Numbered from the stretch's first letter, positions 18,497-26,993 are shown. The stretch is 30,864 nucleotides of DNA from JBBDIM01 sp040880405 (GCA_040880405.1 JBBDIM010000089.1:1-30864), one strand, 5' to 3'. The notes: a model not told the origin generated them from the letters alone. Translations and numbers: made by a program.

Positions 18497-19909
18497 GTGA
18501 CCCCCAAAGAAGTGTTGGCCTTGTGCCGCGAGAAGGATGTCAAGGCGGTCGATTTCCGGTTCATGGATTTCCCGGGGCTGTGGCAGCACTTTACGATTCC
18601 GGTCGGGCGGCTGGTGGAGGAGATGTTCGAGGATGGGCTGGGGTTTGATGGCTCCAGTATCCGGGGTTGGCAGTCGATCAACGAGAGCGACATGCTGGTT
18701 GTGCCGCAGGCCAACACGGCGTTTCTCGATCCATTTACCGAGCTGCCGACGTTGGTCCTGATCTGCAATATTCAGGACCCGATTACGCGGGAAGATTACT
18801 CGCGCGATCCGCGGAATGTGGCCCGGAAGGCGGTCAATTATCTGAAGAGCACCGGCATCGCCGATACGGCATTCTTTGGGCCGGAAGCGGAGTTCTTTAT
18901 CTTCGACGACGTCCGCTTCGATCAACGTGCCCAGCATGGGTTTTACTATGTGGACAGCGTCGAAGGGGAATGGAACCGAGGCCGGGACGAGGGGCCCAAC
19001 CTTGGTTACAAGCTGCGGCACAAGGAGGGCTACTTCCCGGTCCCGCCGTCCGATTCGCAGATGGATATCCGCAACGAGATGATGCAGACCATGATCGAGT
19101 GCGGGCTCAAGGTCGAGGCCCAACACCACGAGGTCGCGACCGCCGGTCAGGCGGAAATCGACATGCAGTACAACGAGATGGTGGTGATGGCGGACCACCT
19201 GTTGATCTACAAGTACATCATTAAGAACGTCGCCAAGAAGTATGGCAAAACGGTTACCTTTATGCCGAAGCCGCTGTTTGGCGACAACGGTTCCGGGATG
19301 CACATTCACTTCTCGTTCTGGAAAGAGAACGAACCACTGTTCGCCGGCAACGGCTACGCTGGCCTGAGCGAAATGGCCCTCTACGCGATCGGTGGTCTGC
19401 TGAAACACGCGCCGGCCGTGCTGGCCTTCACCAACCCCACCACCAACAGCTACAAGCGTTTGGTGCCGGGGTACGAAGCCCCGGTGAACTTGGCCTATTC
19501 GCAGCGAAACCGCTCGGCCGCCTGCCGGATTCCGATGTACAGCCCGAGCCCCAAATCGAAACGGGTCGAGTTCCGCTGCCCCGATCCGAGTTGTAACCCA
19601 TACCTCGGGTTCGCCGCGATGACGATGGCCGCGATCGACGGGATCCAAAACAAAATCCACCCCGGCCAACCGCTCGACAAGAACATCTACGACCTGCCGC
19701 CGGAAGAGGCCAAATCGGTCCCCAAAACACCCCCGACCCTCGACGCAGTGTTGGACGCCCTGGAAGCAGACCACGAGTTCCTCCTCAAAGGGGACGTCTT
19801 CACCGAGGACGTGATCAACACCTGGATCAACTACAAGCGAATCAACGAAGTCGACGCAATCCGGCTGCGGCCTCACCCGTATGAGTTTTGCTTGTACTAC
19901 GACATGTAA
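18497..19909 (+). CDS. glnA: Glutamine synthetase type I
   Basis: 470 residues from GTG 18497, preceded by AAAGGG 9 bases upstream. Earlier ATGs in frame (18422) precede the family's usual start, and TPKEVLALCREKDVKAVDFRFMDFPG is the standard N-terminus. Makes glutamine from glutamate, ammonia and ATP; cytosolic dodecamer. Family signatures: FDGSSIRGW in the beta-grasp domain, the metal/ATP segment FGPEAEFF, KPLFGDNGSGMHIHFSFW, and NRSAACRIP. The adenylylation segment KNIYDLPPEE has Y398, equal to the regulated tyrosine of E. coli GlnA, so it is the GSI-beta type and likely controlled by covalent modification. The gene stands alone, without an adjacent glnB or ntrBC. Confidence 0.98.
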   Translation: MTPKEVLALCREKDVKAVDFRFMDFPGLWQHFTIPVGRLVEEMFEDGLGFDGSSIRGWQSINESDMLVVPQANTAFLDPFTELPTLVLICNIQDPITREDYSRDPRNVARKAVNYLKSTGIADTAFFGPEAEFFIFDDVRFDQRAQHGFYYVDSVEGEWNRGRDEGPNLGYKLRHKEGYFPVPPSDSQMDIRNEMMQTMIECGLKVEAQHHEVATAGQAEIDMQYNEMVVMADHLLIYKYIIKNVAKKYGKTVTFMPKPLFGDNGSGMHIHFSFWKENEPLFAGNGYAGLSEMALYAIGGLLKHAPAVLAFTNPTTNSYKRLVPGYEAPVNLAYSQRNRSAACRIPMYSPSPKSKRVEFRCPDPSCNPYLGFAAMTMAAIDGIQNKIHPGQPLDKNIYDLPPEEAKSVPKTPPTLDAVLDALEADHEFLLKGDVFTEDVINTWINYKRINEVDAIRLRPHPYEFCLYYDM

Positions 19910-19978
19910 TGGGTGCGAGAGAAGCCAGGTCGATTGGATGATGACTTGGAGGGGCATCGAGCCTCTACGAAAACAAGA

Positions 19979-20160
19979 TTAGCCACAGAGCACACAGAGA
20001 TCACAGAGAGACTTGCTTGCGATCGTCCACACTAATTTTGACTCACACCCAGCCAGGTTGAGCAAAAGGTTCCCATCCATCCGAATACGGACGATAACCC
20101 GCGTGCCGCTCCGCAATGGGCAAAAGGCTCCCCTCCTCTCTCTGTGTGCTCTGTGGCTAA
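19979..20160. repeat. Inverted repeat with gccacagagcacacag arms
   Basis: Left arm TTAGCCACAGAGCACACAGA plus GA (19979-20000) and its perfect 22-base reverse complement at 20139-20160. It is the same style of element as the nested set at 16278-16832, but with a different motif. No credible ORF between the arms. Confidence 0.8.
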
Positions 20161-20277
20161 AAAAGAAGCTTCGGCAAGCGTCCCTTTTCAAAGCAATTTC
20201 CAACCGAAAATCCCAGAGCATGGATCCAAAATTGTTCTCGTTTTCGAGGCGTCCGCACGGCGCGATACCGGCCTGCG

Positions 20278-20304
20278 CCCGTTGGAGGGCGTGGGCATGG
20301 CACC
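20278..20304 (+). repeat. REP-like hairpin, truncated copy
   Basis: It retains cccgttggagggc and gtgggcatggcacc of the family but has lost the left catgcccac arm, so it can no longer form the full hairpin. This is an eroded copy. Confidence 0.6.
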
Positions 20305-20466
20305 TGGCTCGCTCCGATTGGAGAAGGATTTTCGTATTGAGAATTGGGCGTTTTGGAAGGGGATAAGTACAATTACGGGTACCGCGGATTGGGGTTCTTT
20401 TCCGCCGACTCTTTGTAATTGAACTCATCCCCGTACACTTTGAGCCGGGTGCCATGCCCACGGACG

Positions 20467-21762
20467 TTACTGCTCTCCGGCCGATACCCGGAACAGGTGA
20501 TCTTCGCCTCGAATCAGCAAGTCGCTCTCGATCGGAATCGGAGAGCCGATGACCGACTCGTCCATGTCGTTCTCGGCCAGCAGCTTGAATTTGTCGTCAG
20601 CGATACTCGCCACGAACACGGTGCCATCTTCTCGCGGGGCATACAGTTGATCGCCTGCGACGAGGGGTGAGGCGTAGTATTTCGATCGATGTTTGGGCAA
20701 TGCGTCCTTCCAAACGGTCTTGCCGGCGGCGGGTTCCAGGCATTCGACTTCCCCTTGATCACCCACGATCAACACCCGGCCGTTGTGGACCACCGGGGTC
20801 GGAACGAAGGTCCCGACATCCTCACGCTTCCACAGGTGATTCGTCTCGGTCACGTCCCCCTTGCCGCTTAGCTTGACGCCATGCAGGCGAGGAATTCCGC
20901 GGTCGTTGCGGCCATAGGCGACCACCACCGTATCGCCGACAATCACCGGCGAAGCGATCGCGGGCCACAGTTTGTTGCCATCCGGATTGAAGCCGCCGCA
21001 CGACCAAACCAACTCGCCATCGGCCGAGTTGTGGATGGTGATATGCTCGGCTCCCCACGTCAGAATCGCTTCTTGTCCGGCGTACTTGATGACCAGTGGC
21101 GTGGTGTAGCCATGGTCGCACTCGACCGGGGTTTCATAATTCCGGGCCACCTTCCAGGCGATCTCGCCACTCTGTTTGTCAAAGGCAGCGATCCACGATT
21201 CCCCCTGATGCATCCGAGCCATGACCACATACTTCTCGGTCAAGACCGGCGACGTTCCATGATCCCAGAACAAGGTATCCTTCCCAAACCGCTCGACCAG
21301 ATCGGTCTGCCAGCGGATCGTTCCGTCCAACTCCACCGCGGCGAAGGTCCCGCTTTTGAAGAAGACAAACAGGGCCTCCCCATCGGTCACCGGCGAGGCG
21401 TTGCTGCCGGAACCGTTGCGATGCTTCCCGGCATCCTCTTGGCCGAAGGTAGTCCGCCATTTCTCGCTGCCATCAAGGTTGAAAGCGAGAACGCCATCCT
21501 TGCCATCGACTGGGGCGGTCACGACAATCCGCTCTTGCACCAGAATCGGCGTCGAACAACCCTTGCCTGGCAACTCGGTCCGCCAAAGGAAGTTTTTGCC
21601 GTCGAACTTGACCGGGAATTTTTCTTGTGGGGCGCTTTGGCTGATGCTGCCGCTGTCAGCGGGGCCTCGCCACGCGGGCCATTCGCCGGCCGTTTCGGCC
21701 TGGGCGAGTGTGGTCAGAACAAAACCGAGCAGCAATGCGAAGGGCAGGATGCGGTAGGACAT
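20467..21762 (-). CDS. Secreted PQQ-like beta-propeller repeat protein
   Basis: 431 residues; AGGAAA lies about 10 bases before the ATG at 21762. A signal peptide is clear (MSYRILPFALLLGFVLTTLAQA, cut near residue 22). The mature protein opens WPAWRGPADSGSISQ, an opening typical of planctomycete PQQ-like proteins, and carries repeated blades of the form VxxFDxxSGExxWK or LxPAAGKTVWK (for example AFNLDGSEKWRT, AAFDKQSGEIAWK, HNSADGELVWS). The single domain should form an eight-blade or similar propeller. It lacks obvious catalytic cysteines or a haem site, so a binding or scaffold role in the periplasm is as likely as dehydrogenase activity. Monocistronic on the minus strand, convergent with glnA. 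Confidence 0.9.
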   Translation of the reverse strand: MSYRILPFALLLGFVLTTLAQAETAGEWPAWRGPADSGSISQSAPQEKFPVKFDGKNFLWRTELPGKGCSTPILVQERIVVTAPVDGKDGVLAFNLDGSEKWRTTFGQEDAGKHRNGSGSNASPVTDGEALFVFFKSGTFAAVELDGTIRWQTDLVERFGKDTLFWDHGTSPVLTEKYVVMARMHQGESWIAAFDKQSGEIAWKVARNYETPVECDHGYTTPLVIKYAGQEAILTWGAEHITIHNSADGELVWSCGGFNPDGNKLWPAIASPVIVGDTVVVAYGRNDRGIPRLHGVKLSGKGDVTETNHLWKREDVGTFVPTPVVHNGRVLIVGDQGEVECLEPAAGKTVWKDALPKHRSKYYASPLVAGDQLYAPREDGTVFVASIADDKFKLLAENDMDESVIGSPIPIESDLLIRGEDHLFRVSAGEQ

Positions 21763-21943
21763 GACGTGGGGTTTCCTGGGGATGCTGACGCTGGGGGCTT
21801 ACCTGGGGGTGGCGACAAAGACTCTGTTGGTTCTACGATGATAACCGGTGGAAGTCAACTTTTTGCAGACGTCGCCATTATTGGTAGGGTGGAGCTAACG
21901 CTTAGCCGACCGTGGTCGCCCTATTCGCAGGGCACCGTTCTTC
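21763..21943. other. Promoter-side spacer of the PQQ-like gene
   Basis: It contains the ribosome-binding site of the PQQ-like gene and, near 21882, a ggtagggtgga start resembling the end of the 5022-5188 element. No gene is seen. Confidence 0.4.
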
Positions 21944-22229
21944 AAAGGCCCAAAGGGCCGGTACAACCCTTGCCGGGGGTGAAGCCCCCGGAAGCTTGCG
22001 CACCCCAAACTCCTGAGGCCTGAAGGGCAACACAAGTTGCTGCCATCCTGCTTTCAGAAATTGTGTCGACCCTCCGGGCCTTTCGAAAGATTTTGTTGCC
22101 CCGAATCCGGTGGCTCTCGCCACCGGCTAGGGCTGTGTCGACCCTCCGGGCCTGGGCGAACCGGCGGTGAGTCCGCATCGGCAAATCCAAGCGTCTAAAG
22201 TGGATCGCACCCACTTAAAGTGATTCTCC
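21944..22229. repeat. Large dispersed repeat, copy 2
   Basis: Full-length partner of 13310-13583. It carries the same ccgggggtg/agcccccgg hairpin, the ggtggctctcgccaccgg hairpin, cgggcctgggcgaa, and the ggatcgcaccca end block. The central block differs from copy 1 (a longer acaagttgctgcc stretch where copy 1 has the N gap). Its end supplies the stop of the methyltransferase gene. Confidence 0.75.
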
Positions 22230-22946
22230 CCGCCGCCGAGCGAAAACATAAATCGACGGCGGAACGATCTCACACAATAACGGTTGCCGCGCCAGCGGCA
22301 GCATCGGGGCCAGGCGGTGCGATTGGTATTTGAACTGCAGGTACTCGTAGGTTCGCCAGTTTAGGTCTTGATAGTCAGCCGAGAGCAGGCTGGTCAATTC
22401 CGCCTGGGTGAAACCAGCGTGTTCGCCATATTTGTTATGAAATCGCCCGGCGAGCCGAGCCTTCCAGTCGTGCCAGTTGTCGCTCAGCTTGTTTTGCCAG
22501 GTCGGCTCCCAGTGCGTTTGTTTGTGGGCCCCGAGACTGCTTAGCAAACGGTTGCGATTGGGCGTTCCCACGAACAACCAGCCACCCGGCTTGAGCACCC
22601 TGGCGATTTCGCGCAAGCTACCCTCGACGTCGTCCACATGCTCGATCACATGGTGGTAGAAGACGGCATCGAAGTGGGCGTCAGCGAAGGGCAACTCGCA
22701 CACACTGGAGATCTGGAAACGAACGTCCTCCAAGTCGCGGAATTGCGGTAGCACCTGGTCCTCGACGTCGACCGCCTCGACCCGGCCCCCCAATTGCTGC
22801 TCAATGGCGACCGCTTCATGCCCTTCGCCACAACCGGCATTCAGGATAACCGCGGGATGGATGCCCCATTCAGGCTGTAGCTGCCGGAGCGTGCCGCAGA
22901 AAAAGTCAGCACCGGCGTGACTGCCGGCGGGTATCACCTGGATCAT
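22215..22946 (-). CDS. Class I SAM-dependent methyltransferase
   Basis: 243 residues. A methyltransferase of the Methyltransf_11/UbiE-like type. Motif I is VILNAGCGEGHEAVAIE at about 33-49 (GxGxG-like AGCGEG), the SAM ribose-binding acidic residue is in VEAVDVED (D60), the motif II/III region is LPFADAHFDAVFYHHVIEHVDD (about 85-106), and LREIARVLKPGGWLFVGTPN follows (about 111-130). The C-terminal part, with KLSDNWHDWKARLAGRFHNKYGEHAGF, is a substrate lid seen in enzymes acting on lipids, quinones or sugars. Substrate unknown; cytosolic. No close operon partner. The start is the first Met after a weak site. The stop codon falls inside repeat copy 2. Confidence 0.9.
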   Translation of the reverse strand: MIQVIPAGSHAGADFFCGTLRQLQPEWGIHPAVILNAGCGEGHEAVAIEQQLGGRVEAVDVEDQVLPQFRDLEDVRFQISSVCELPFADAHFDAVFYHHVIEHVDDVEGSLREIARVLKPGGWLFVGTPNRNRLLSSLGAHKQTHWEPTWQNKLSDNWHDWKARLAGRFHNKYGEHAGFTQAELTSLLSADYQDLNWRTYEYLQFKYQSHRLAPMLPLARQPLLCEIVPPSIYVFARRRGESL

Positions 22947-23190
22947 AATGATGTGTGTCAGTGGTCTAATGGAAACAAGTGGAAGACCGCGCGAGATCTA
23001 AAGAACTATGATTGGTGAATTCGAACCTGCCTATGGTTTTCTCCGCTTTTCAGCGTCCGGCAAGCTAGATCAGTGGTCGATCCTTCCTTAGAAGCCAAAT
23101 ATTCCGGCTGGGCGTAGGCAAGCTAGGGGCTTACCAGGTGGCTATTTTTTGCTCTGAAGCGGGGTCACCCCAAGATCATTCCGTAAAGAT
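22947..23190. other. Spacer without recognised gene
   Basis: No gene or RNA gene found. A degraded piece of the caggggcttacgcccctggc repeat motif is near 23125-23155 (aggggcttaccaggtggct). Confidence 0.45.
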
Positions 23191-23219
23191 TTGACTTTAC
23201 GCTCTAGGAAGAGGAGAAT
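23191..23219 (+). promoter_or_regulatory. Predicted sigma-70 promoter of the Gfo/Idh/MocA gene
   Basis: TTGACT at 23191-23196 (5 of 6 to the -35 consensus), a 17-base spacer and GAGAAT at 23214-23219 (4 of 6 to the -10). The start codon is about 90 bases further on. A GTAAAG-atttga-CTTTAC inverted repeat (23183-23200) overlaps the -35 and could bind a regulator. Consensus match only. Confidence 0.4.
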
Positions 23220-23308
23220 AGGCCAAAATTTCAATCACTACCTCTCGCCCCCAATTCGGCGATCGTCTGCGTCTTGGGGGTCCCGCCGAATTCCTTAGGA
23301 GAACGTCC

Positions 23309-24757
23309 ATGTCCCGTATTTCTCGTCGCAGCTTCGTCCAAGGTTCCGCCGCTGGAGCGGGCCTGATTCTGACCGGAACCGCCGCCTCTGGTGCGGTCAA
23401 AGGTGCCAACGATCGGATCCGCATCGCCGTGGTCGGCGTGAATGGCCGGGGCAAGGCGCATATGAGCGGCTGGCTGGGTCAGGAGAATGTCGAGATCGCG
23501 TACCTGGTCGATCCGGATGAACGGATCTTGGCCGGTGGTCTCAAAAGCCTGGAAGAGAAAGTGGACGGCAAGTACAAGGTCAAAGGAGTGAAAGACCTCC
23601 GCGAGGCCCTGGACGATCCGAATCTCGACGCCATCTCGATTGCCTCCCCCAACCATTGGCATTCACTGCAAACCATTTGGGGCGCCCAGGCCGGCAAGCA
23701 TGTGTATGTCGAGAAGCCGATGAGCCACGACGTGGGTGAAGGCCGAGTGGCGGTCGAGGCCCAAAAGAAATATGGCGTGGTCGTTCAGCATGGGACCCAA
23801 GGCCGTAGCAGCAGCGGAACCGCCGGACTGCACGAAGCGATCCAGGCCGGCAAATGGGGCCGTCTGAAAATCGCCTATGGCTATTGCTGCAAACCGCGGG
23901 GAGGCATCGGGCACAAGTCGGTTTCCGACGCCCCGGATCGATTGGACTGGGACCTGTGGCGCGGCCCGGCGGTGATCGACGACTATCACGGCAACTACCA
24001 CACCTACAACTGGCACTGGTTCTGGAAGACCGGCAACGGTGACCTCAACAATCAAGGGACCCACCAGTTGGATATCGCGCGATGGGCGATCGACAAGGAC
24101 CAGACCCACCCAGTGAAGGCGATGGCGATCGGCGGCCGTTTCAAATGGGACGACCAAGGGGAAACCCCCAACACGATGTTCGCCATGGCCGAGTATCCCA
24201 ACGGGCAGTACGTCTACTTCAATGTCCGCAACGTCAACTACGAAGGATACGAACACCAAGTCTCCAACGAATACTACTTCGACGATGGTGGCCGGATCGT
24301 CAAAGGGGTTTACTATCCCAAGGGTAGCGACAAAGGAGAAAAGGTGAGTGTCCCCTCCGGCAAGGTCACCCCCGGGGGAAACTGGGGCAGCTTCATCGCG
24401 GCGGTCCGGGCGGGTGACCCCAGCATGGCCAATGGCAACGTGGAAGACGCCCACAATGCCTGCGTGTTGGGCCACTTGATGAACAACTCGTACCGCCTAG
24501 GCGAGTCGGCCCCGTTCAACAAGAAGGCGGGCCGCTTCGGAGACAACGCCGATGCCGCCGAACATTTCGGCCGCCTGCACGACATCATGGCCAAAGGCGT
24601 GGGCGTCTCCGACGGCGAAAACTACACCGTCGGCCCGATGCTGGAGTTCGACCCCAAAGCAGAACGCCATACCGGTGCGCATGCCGAACAGGCCAACGCC
24701 CTGTTGAAAGATGAGAACCGGAAGGGTTATGAGATTCCGGCGGCGGATAAGGTGTAA
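23309..24757 (+). CDS. Tat-exported Gfo/Idh/MocA family oxidoreductase
   Basis: 482 residues, with AGGAGA 9 bases before ATG 23309. A twin-arginine signal is clear: SRRSFVQG at about 5-12, then a hydrophobic run AAGAGLILTGTAASGAV, so the folded enzyme is exported with its cofactor. The NAD(P)-binding Rossmann fold starts RIRIAVVGVNGRGKAH (GxxGxG-type at about 43-48). The family's EKP motif, HVYVEKPMSHDV, lies at 131-142. The C-terminal alpha/beta domain shows NWHWFWKTGNGDLNNQGTHQLDIARWAI, with the acid-base histidine region typical of the family. It probably oxidises or reduces a sugar or polyol; substrate unknown. Planctomycetes have many such proteins. Monocistronic; a hairpin follows at about 24790-24816. 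Confidence 0.92.
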   Translation: MSRISRRSFVQGSAAGAGLILTGTAASGAVKGANDRIRIAVVGVNGRGKAHMSGWLGQENVEIAYLVDPDERILAGGLKSLEEKVDGKYKVKGVKDLREALDDPNLDAISIASPNHWHSLQTIWGAQAGKHVYVEKPMSHDVGEGRVAVEAQKKYGVVVQHGTQGRSSSGTAGLHEAIQAGKWGRLKIAYGYCCKPRGGIGHKSVSDAPDRLDWDLWRGPAVIDDYHGNYHTYNWHWFWKTGNGDLNNQGTHQLDIARWAIDKDQTHPVKAMAIGGRFKWDDQGETPNTMFAMAEYPNGQYVYFNVRNVNYEGYEHQVSNEYYFDDGGRIVKGVYYPKGSDKGEKVSVPSGKVTPGGNWGSFIAAVRAGDPSMANGNVEDAHNACVLGHLMNNSYRLGESAPFNKKAGRFGDNADAAEHFGRLHDIMAKGVGVSDGENYTVGPMLEFDPKAERHTGAHAEQANALLKDENRKGYEIPAADKV

Positions 24758-24789
24758 CCTTCGCAACCGTTCTCACGATAAAAACGCTC

Positions 24790-24816
24790 GGGGCTGAAGA
24801 TTTTTCTTCCGCCCCG
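24790..24816 (+). terminator. Weak hairpin after the oxidoreductase gene
   Basis: ggggctgaag pairs with cttccgcccc (9 of 10) around a T-rich loop of about 6 bases. There is no T-run after the stem, so intrinsic termination is uncertain. Confidence 0.35.
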
Positions 24817-24958
24817 TTGGCGTTATGGGACGTCGTTTTGGGATTTGGCGTCGATTGGCTCGACTGATTCACTTGGCTATAATGGGAAGTCGACGTCCCG
24901 TAAATCCGAAGGTCCCTTACTCTTCGACCGCGGTTGTCACTTTGGCCCAGGAATTTAG

Positions 24959-26272
24959 ATGGAAATCCAACGAATCGACCTCTTGAATTTCAAATTATTC
25001 GAGAAGTTCAAGCTCGATTTGCATCCTCGATTCACCATGCTGGTCGGTGAAAACGGCTCCGGCAAAACCAGCCTGCTTGATGCGTTGGCGATCGTCTGCG
25101 GGGTGTGGTTATACGATGTGCCGGATTCGAAGATTAAGAATAGCAGTCGTCGCCCTTTATCTGAGGACTACATTCGGCGCGTTTATCAGCAACGCGGAGA
25201 CCGATCGCAGTTTGTTGAAGCATCAAAGACCGCTGTCATCGCCGAAGGCATTTTAGGTGCCGAATATCCCACGATGTGGGCTGAACAACTGTTATCGGGG
25301 AGTCGACATAAGGATCTTTTGTCACCAGCTCGAGATTATATTCGAGGACTTTACCATCGTTCATCTGAAGGTGCAGAGGTACTGCTGCCGATTGTCGCCT
25401 ACTACGGTGCCGGCCGGGCCTGGCTTCCCCATAATGAGCGATCGCGCTCTCCCTCCCGATCATACGAGCCGGCAAATCGCTGGGCGGCATTTTACGATTG
25501 CCTGAATGAGCGTATTCGGATGGCCGACCTCAGGCAGTGGTTCTGGGATGAAACAACAGAACGCGGCAACCGTGGTGGGAAGTATCGACCCGGTTTCGAA
25601 GTCGTGAAATGGGCGATCTTGCGTTGTGTGCCGGGCGCGAATGAAATCTGGTTCGATGTCGATCGAAAAGATATTGTGCTATCCATCGACGACAACGCCC
25701 AACCGATGGCTAATCTAAGCGCTGGCCAGCGGACGATGATGGCGTTGGTCGCCGATATCGCGATCAAGGCGGTCACTCAGAATAACCACCTTGTTTCTTC
25801 CTATGAAATAAACTTGAACGGAAATGAGGTGCCCATCGTCTTGGCGGAGACACCGGGCGTCGTCCTAATCGATGAGTTGGATGTCCACCTTCATCCCCGC
25901 TGGCAGCGGAGGGTCGTTCAGGATCTCAAATCGACCTTCCCCAAAATCCAGTTTGTTTGCACGACCCATTCGCCGCAAATCATTGGCGAACTGCCACCCG
26001 ACGAGATTCGGCTGCTCCACCAGCAGGGGCAATCGCCGAGGCAATCGTTCGGCATGGACTCTAATTGGATCCTCGATGTCTTGATGAATTCCGAGGAGCA
26101 AAACGAGCAGGTGCAAACCGAGATTGCGCGTATCTTCGAACAGATTGGTGCGGGCGAAATCGACGCGGCTCGGGAATCAATGCAAGAGGCTCGCAAGCGA
26201 ATTGGCGGAACCAACAAGGAATTGGAACGAGCCGAAGCGATGCTGGCCAGGTTAAAGTTGCTTGGAAAATGA
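24959..26272 (+). CDS. PtuA-like AAA/ABC-type ATPase of a Septu-like defence pair
   Basis: 437 residues. An SMC/ABC-like P-loop ATPase thought to sense infection and control a partner nuclease. Walker A is GENGSGKT (30-37) after the typical opening IQRIDLLNFKLFEKFKLDL. The ABC signature is NLSAGQRTM (252-260), Walker B VVLIDELDVHLHP (301-313), switch histidine TTHSPQ (335-340). The C-terminal tail, NWILDVLMNSEEQNEQVQ...EARKRIGGTNKELERAEAML, matches my recollection of ATPases paired with PtuB/TIGR02646 HNH nucleases, including the retron-Ec78 effector. Its stop overlaps the nuclease start (ATGA), so the two are coupled. Third positions seem less GC-rich than in neighbouring housekeeping genes, hinting at transfer. 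No reverse transcriptase is nearby, so a stand-alone Septu-like system is the best call. Confidence 0.85.
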   Translation: MEIQRIDLLNFKLFEKFKLDLHPRFTMLVGENGSGKTSLLDALAIVCGVWLYDVPDSKIKNSSRRPLSEDYIRRVYQQRGDRSQFVEASKTAVIAEGILGAEYPTMWAEQLLSGSRHKDLLSPARDYIRGLYHRSSEGAEVLLPIVAYYGAGRAWLPHNERSRSPSRSYEPANRWAAFYDCLNERIRMADLRQWFWDETTERGNRGGKYRPGFEVVKWAILRCVPGANEIWFDVDRKDIVLSIDDNAQPMANLSAGQRTMMALVADIAIKAVTQNNHLVSSYEINLNGNEVPIVLAETPGVVLIDELDVHLHPRWQRRVVQDLKSTFPKIQFVCTTHSPQIIGELPPDEIRLLHQQGQSPRQSFGMDSNWILDVLMNSEEQNEQVQTEIARIFEQIGAGEIDAARESMQEARKRIGGTNKELERAEAMLARLKLLGK

Positions 26273-26901
26273 GATATCTGGAGAAACCAGAAGCTCCGCC
26301 GGAATCGATAAGGCAGTTTCTTGAGGCTCAGCGACCTGTCGGTTTAAATTTGGACTACAAGTCCGGATTTACCCGGAAAGCGGAGCTGCTACAGGAATTG
26401 ATTGCTCAGCAGTTCGGTCTGTGCGCTTACACCGGCATGCCAGTCGATCCTGATCGTTTAGAAAGTTTGAATACAGACCAGACGCGGGCTCGCGGCATTG
26501 AATACCGCGCTCACAACGAGCATATCAAGGCTCAAAGCGTCTGCCGGAGCGAAGCGGAAGAACGCGGCGAAGAGTGGGGCACGGTCGTTGCAGAGGATAT
26601 GGACCACCGCAATATCGTTGCCGCTGTCGAAACGCGAGGCGCGTCCTCGGAACAATTCGGCGCAACCGTTCGTGGCAATAACCCCATCCCCTTACCCCCG
26701 ACCGATCCACGCTGTGAAGTGGAATTTCGGTATTTGATGAACGGCATTGCCGAGGGAACATCGCAGGAAAGTCGAGAGACAATCGAAGTACTCCGGCTCA
26801 ACCACCGCACACTCAGTGATTCACGAGCAAGCTGGCTCGACGTTTTCTTTCGCCCGACAGTTGGGAAACGCGTGAAGATCTCGAAGGAATTATTCGCGTG
26901 A
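26269..26901 (+). CDS. PtuB-like HNH nuclease (TIGR02646-type)
   Basis: 210 residues from ATG 26269 inside the ATPase stop (ATGA); an ATG at 26065 in the same frame would overlap the ATPase and is rejected. The N-terminus MRYLEKPEAPPESIRQFLEAQ is characteristic of PtuB/TIGR02646 proteins. Nuclease core: LCAYTGMPVD at 51-60 (a CxYTG variant of the usual CxYC knuckle), NEHIKAQSVCR with E84-H85, DMDHRNIVAA with H113-N115, then FGATVRGNNPIP and DPRCEVEFRY (147-155). The HNH-type residues are present, but the usual second CxxC zinc pair is not evident. I recall a subfamily with this YTG form, so it may be normal rather than decayed. Expected to cut nucleic acid when released by the ATPase. Confidence 0.8.
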   Translation: MRYLEKPEAPPESIRQFLEAQRPVGLNLDYKSGFTRKAELLQELIAQQFGLCAYTGMPVDPDRLESLNTDQTRARGIEYRAHNEHIKAQSVCRSEAEERGEEWGTVVAEDMDHRNIVAAVETRGASSEQFGATVRGNNPIPLPPTDPRCEVEFRYLMNGIAEGTSQESRETIEVLRLNHRTLSDSRASWLDVFFRPTVGKRVKISKELFA

Positions 26902-26993
26902 TGGAGAGCCCTCGCGATGGCCACTTGCCGGAGTTTTCGTTCTGCATTGCCTCGGCGGCGCGGGATCTGATTCAAGTGATTGGCAATAGCTGA
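26901..26993 (+). CDS. Tiny ORF coupled to the HNH nuclease (30 codons)
   Basis: ATG at 26901 overlaps the nuclease stop by one base (TGATG) and runs 30 codons to a TGA at 26991-26993. The product starts MESPRDGHLPEFSF and ends DLIQVIGNS. The spacing suggests translational coupling, as between the ATPase and nuclease genes. It may be a real small third component, the remnant of a longer third gene, or chance. No family is recognised. Confidence 0.3.
   Translation: MESPRDGHLPEFSFCIASAARDLIQVIGNS

Larger units (their letters stand above)
19910..20466. other. Convergent spacer with repeats
   Basis: No gene is supported between glnA and the convergent PQQ-like gene. It contains the 19979-20160 inverted repeat pair, a partial REP-like hairpin at 20278-20304 and an inverted REP-like half at 20448-20463 that reaches the stop codon of the PQQ-like gene. 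Confidence 0.6.

Noticed and set aside
18386..19957. 523-codon open frame antisense to glnA
   Set aside because: It exactly shadows glutamine synthetase. Its composition (Val, Asp and Arg rich, repetitive) is what a GC-rich gene yields on the opposite strand.
20881..22023. 380-codon plus-strand frame over the PQQ-like gene and repeat copy 2
   Set aside because: Antisense shadow that continues into repeat DNA; no family features.
23010..23035. tRNA-like T-arm (ttcgaacc)
   Set aside because: No matching acceptor, D or anticodon arms could be placed around it.
24959..26901. Complete retron
   Set aside because: The two effector-type genes fit, but no reverse transcriptase or msr/msd-like structure was found in the window.
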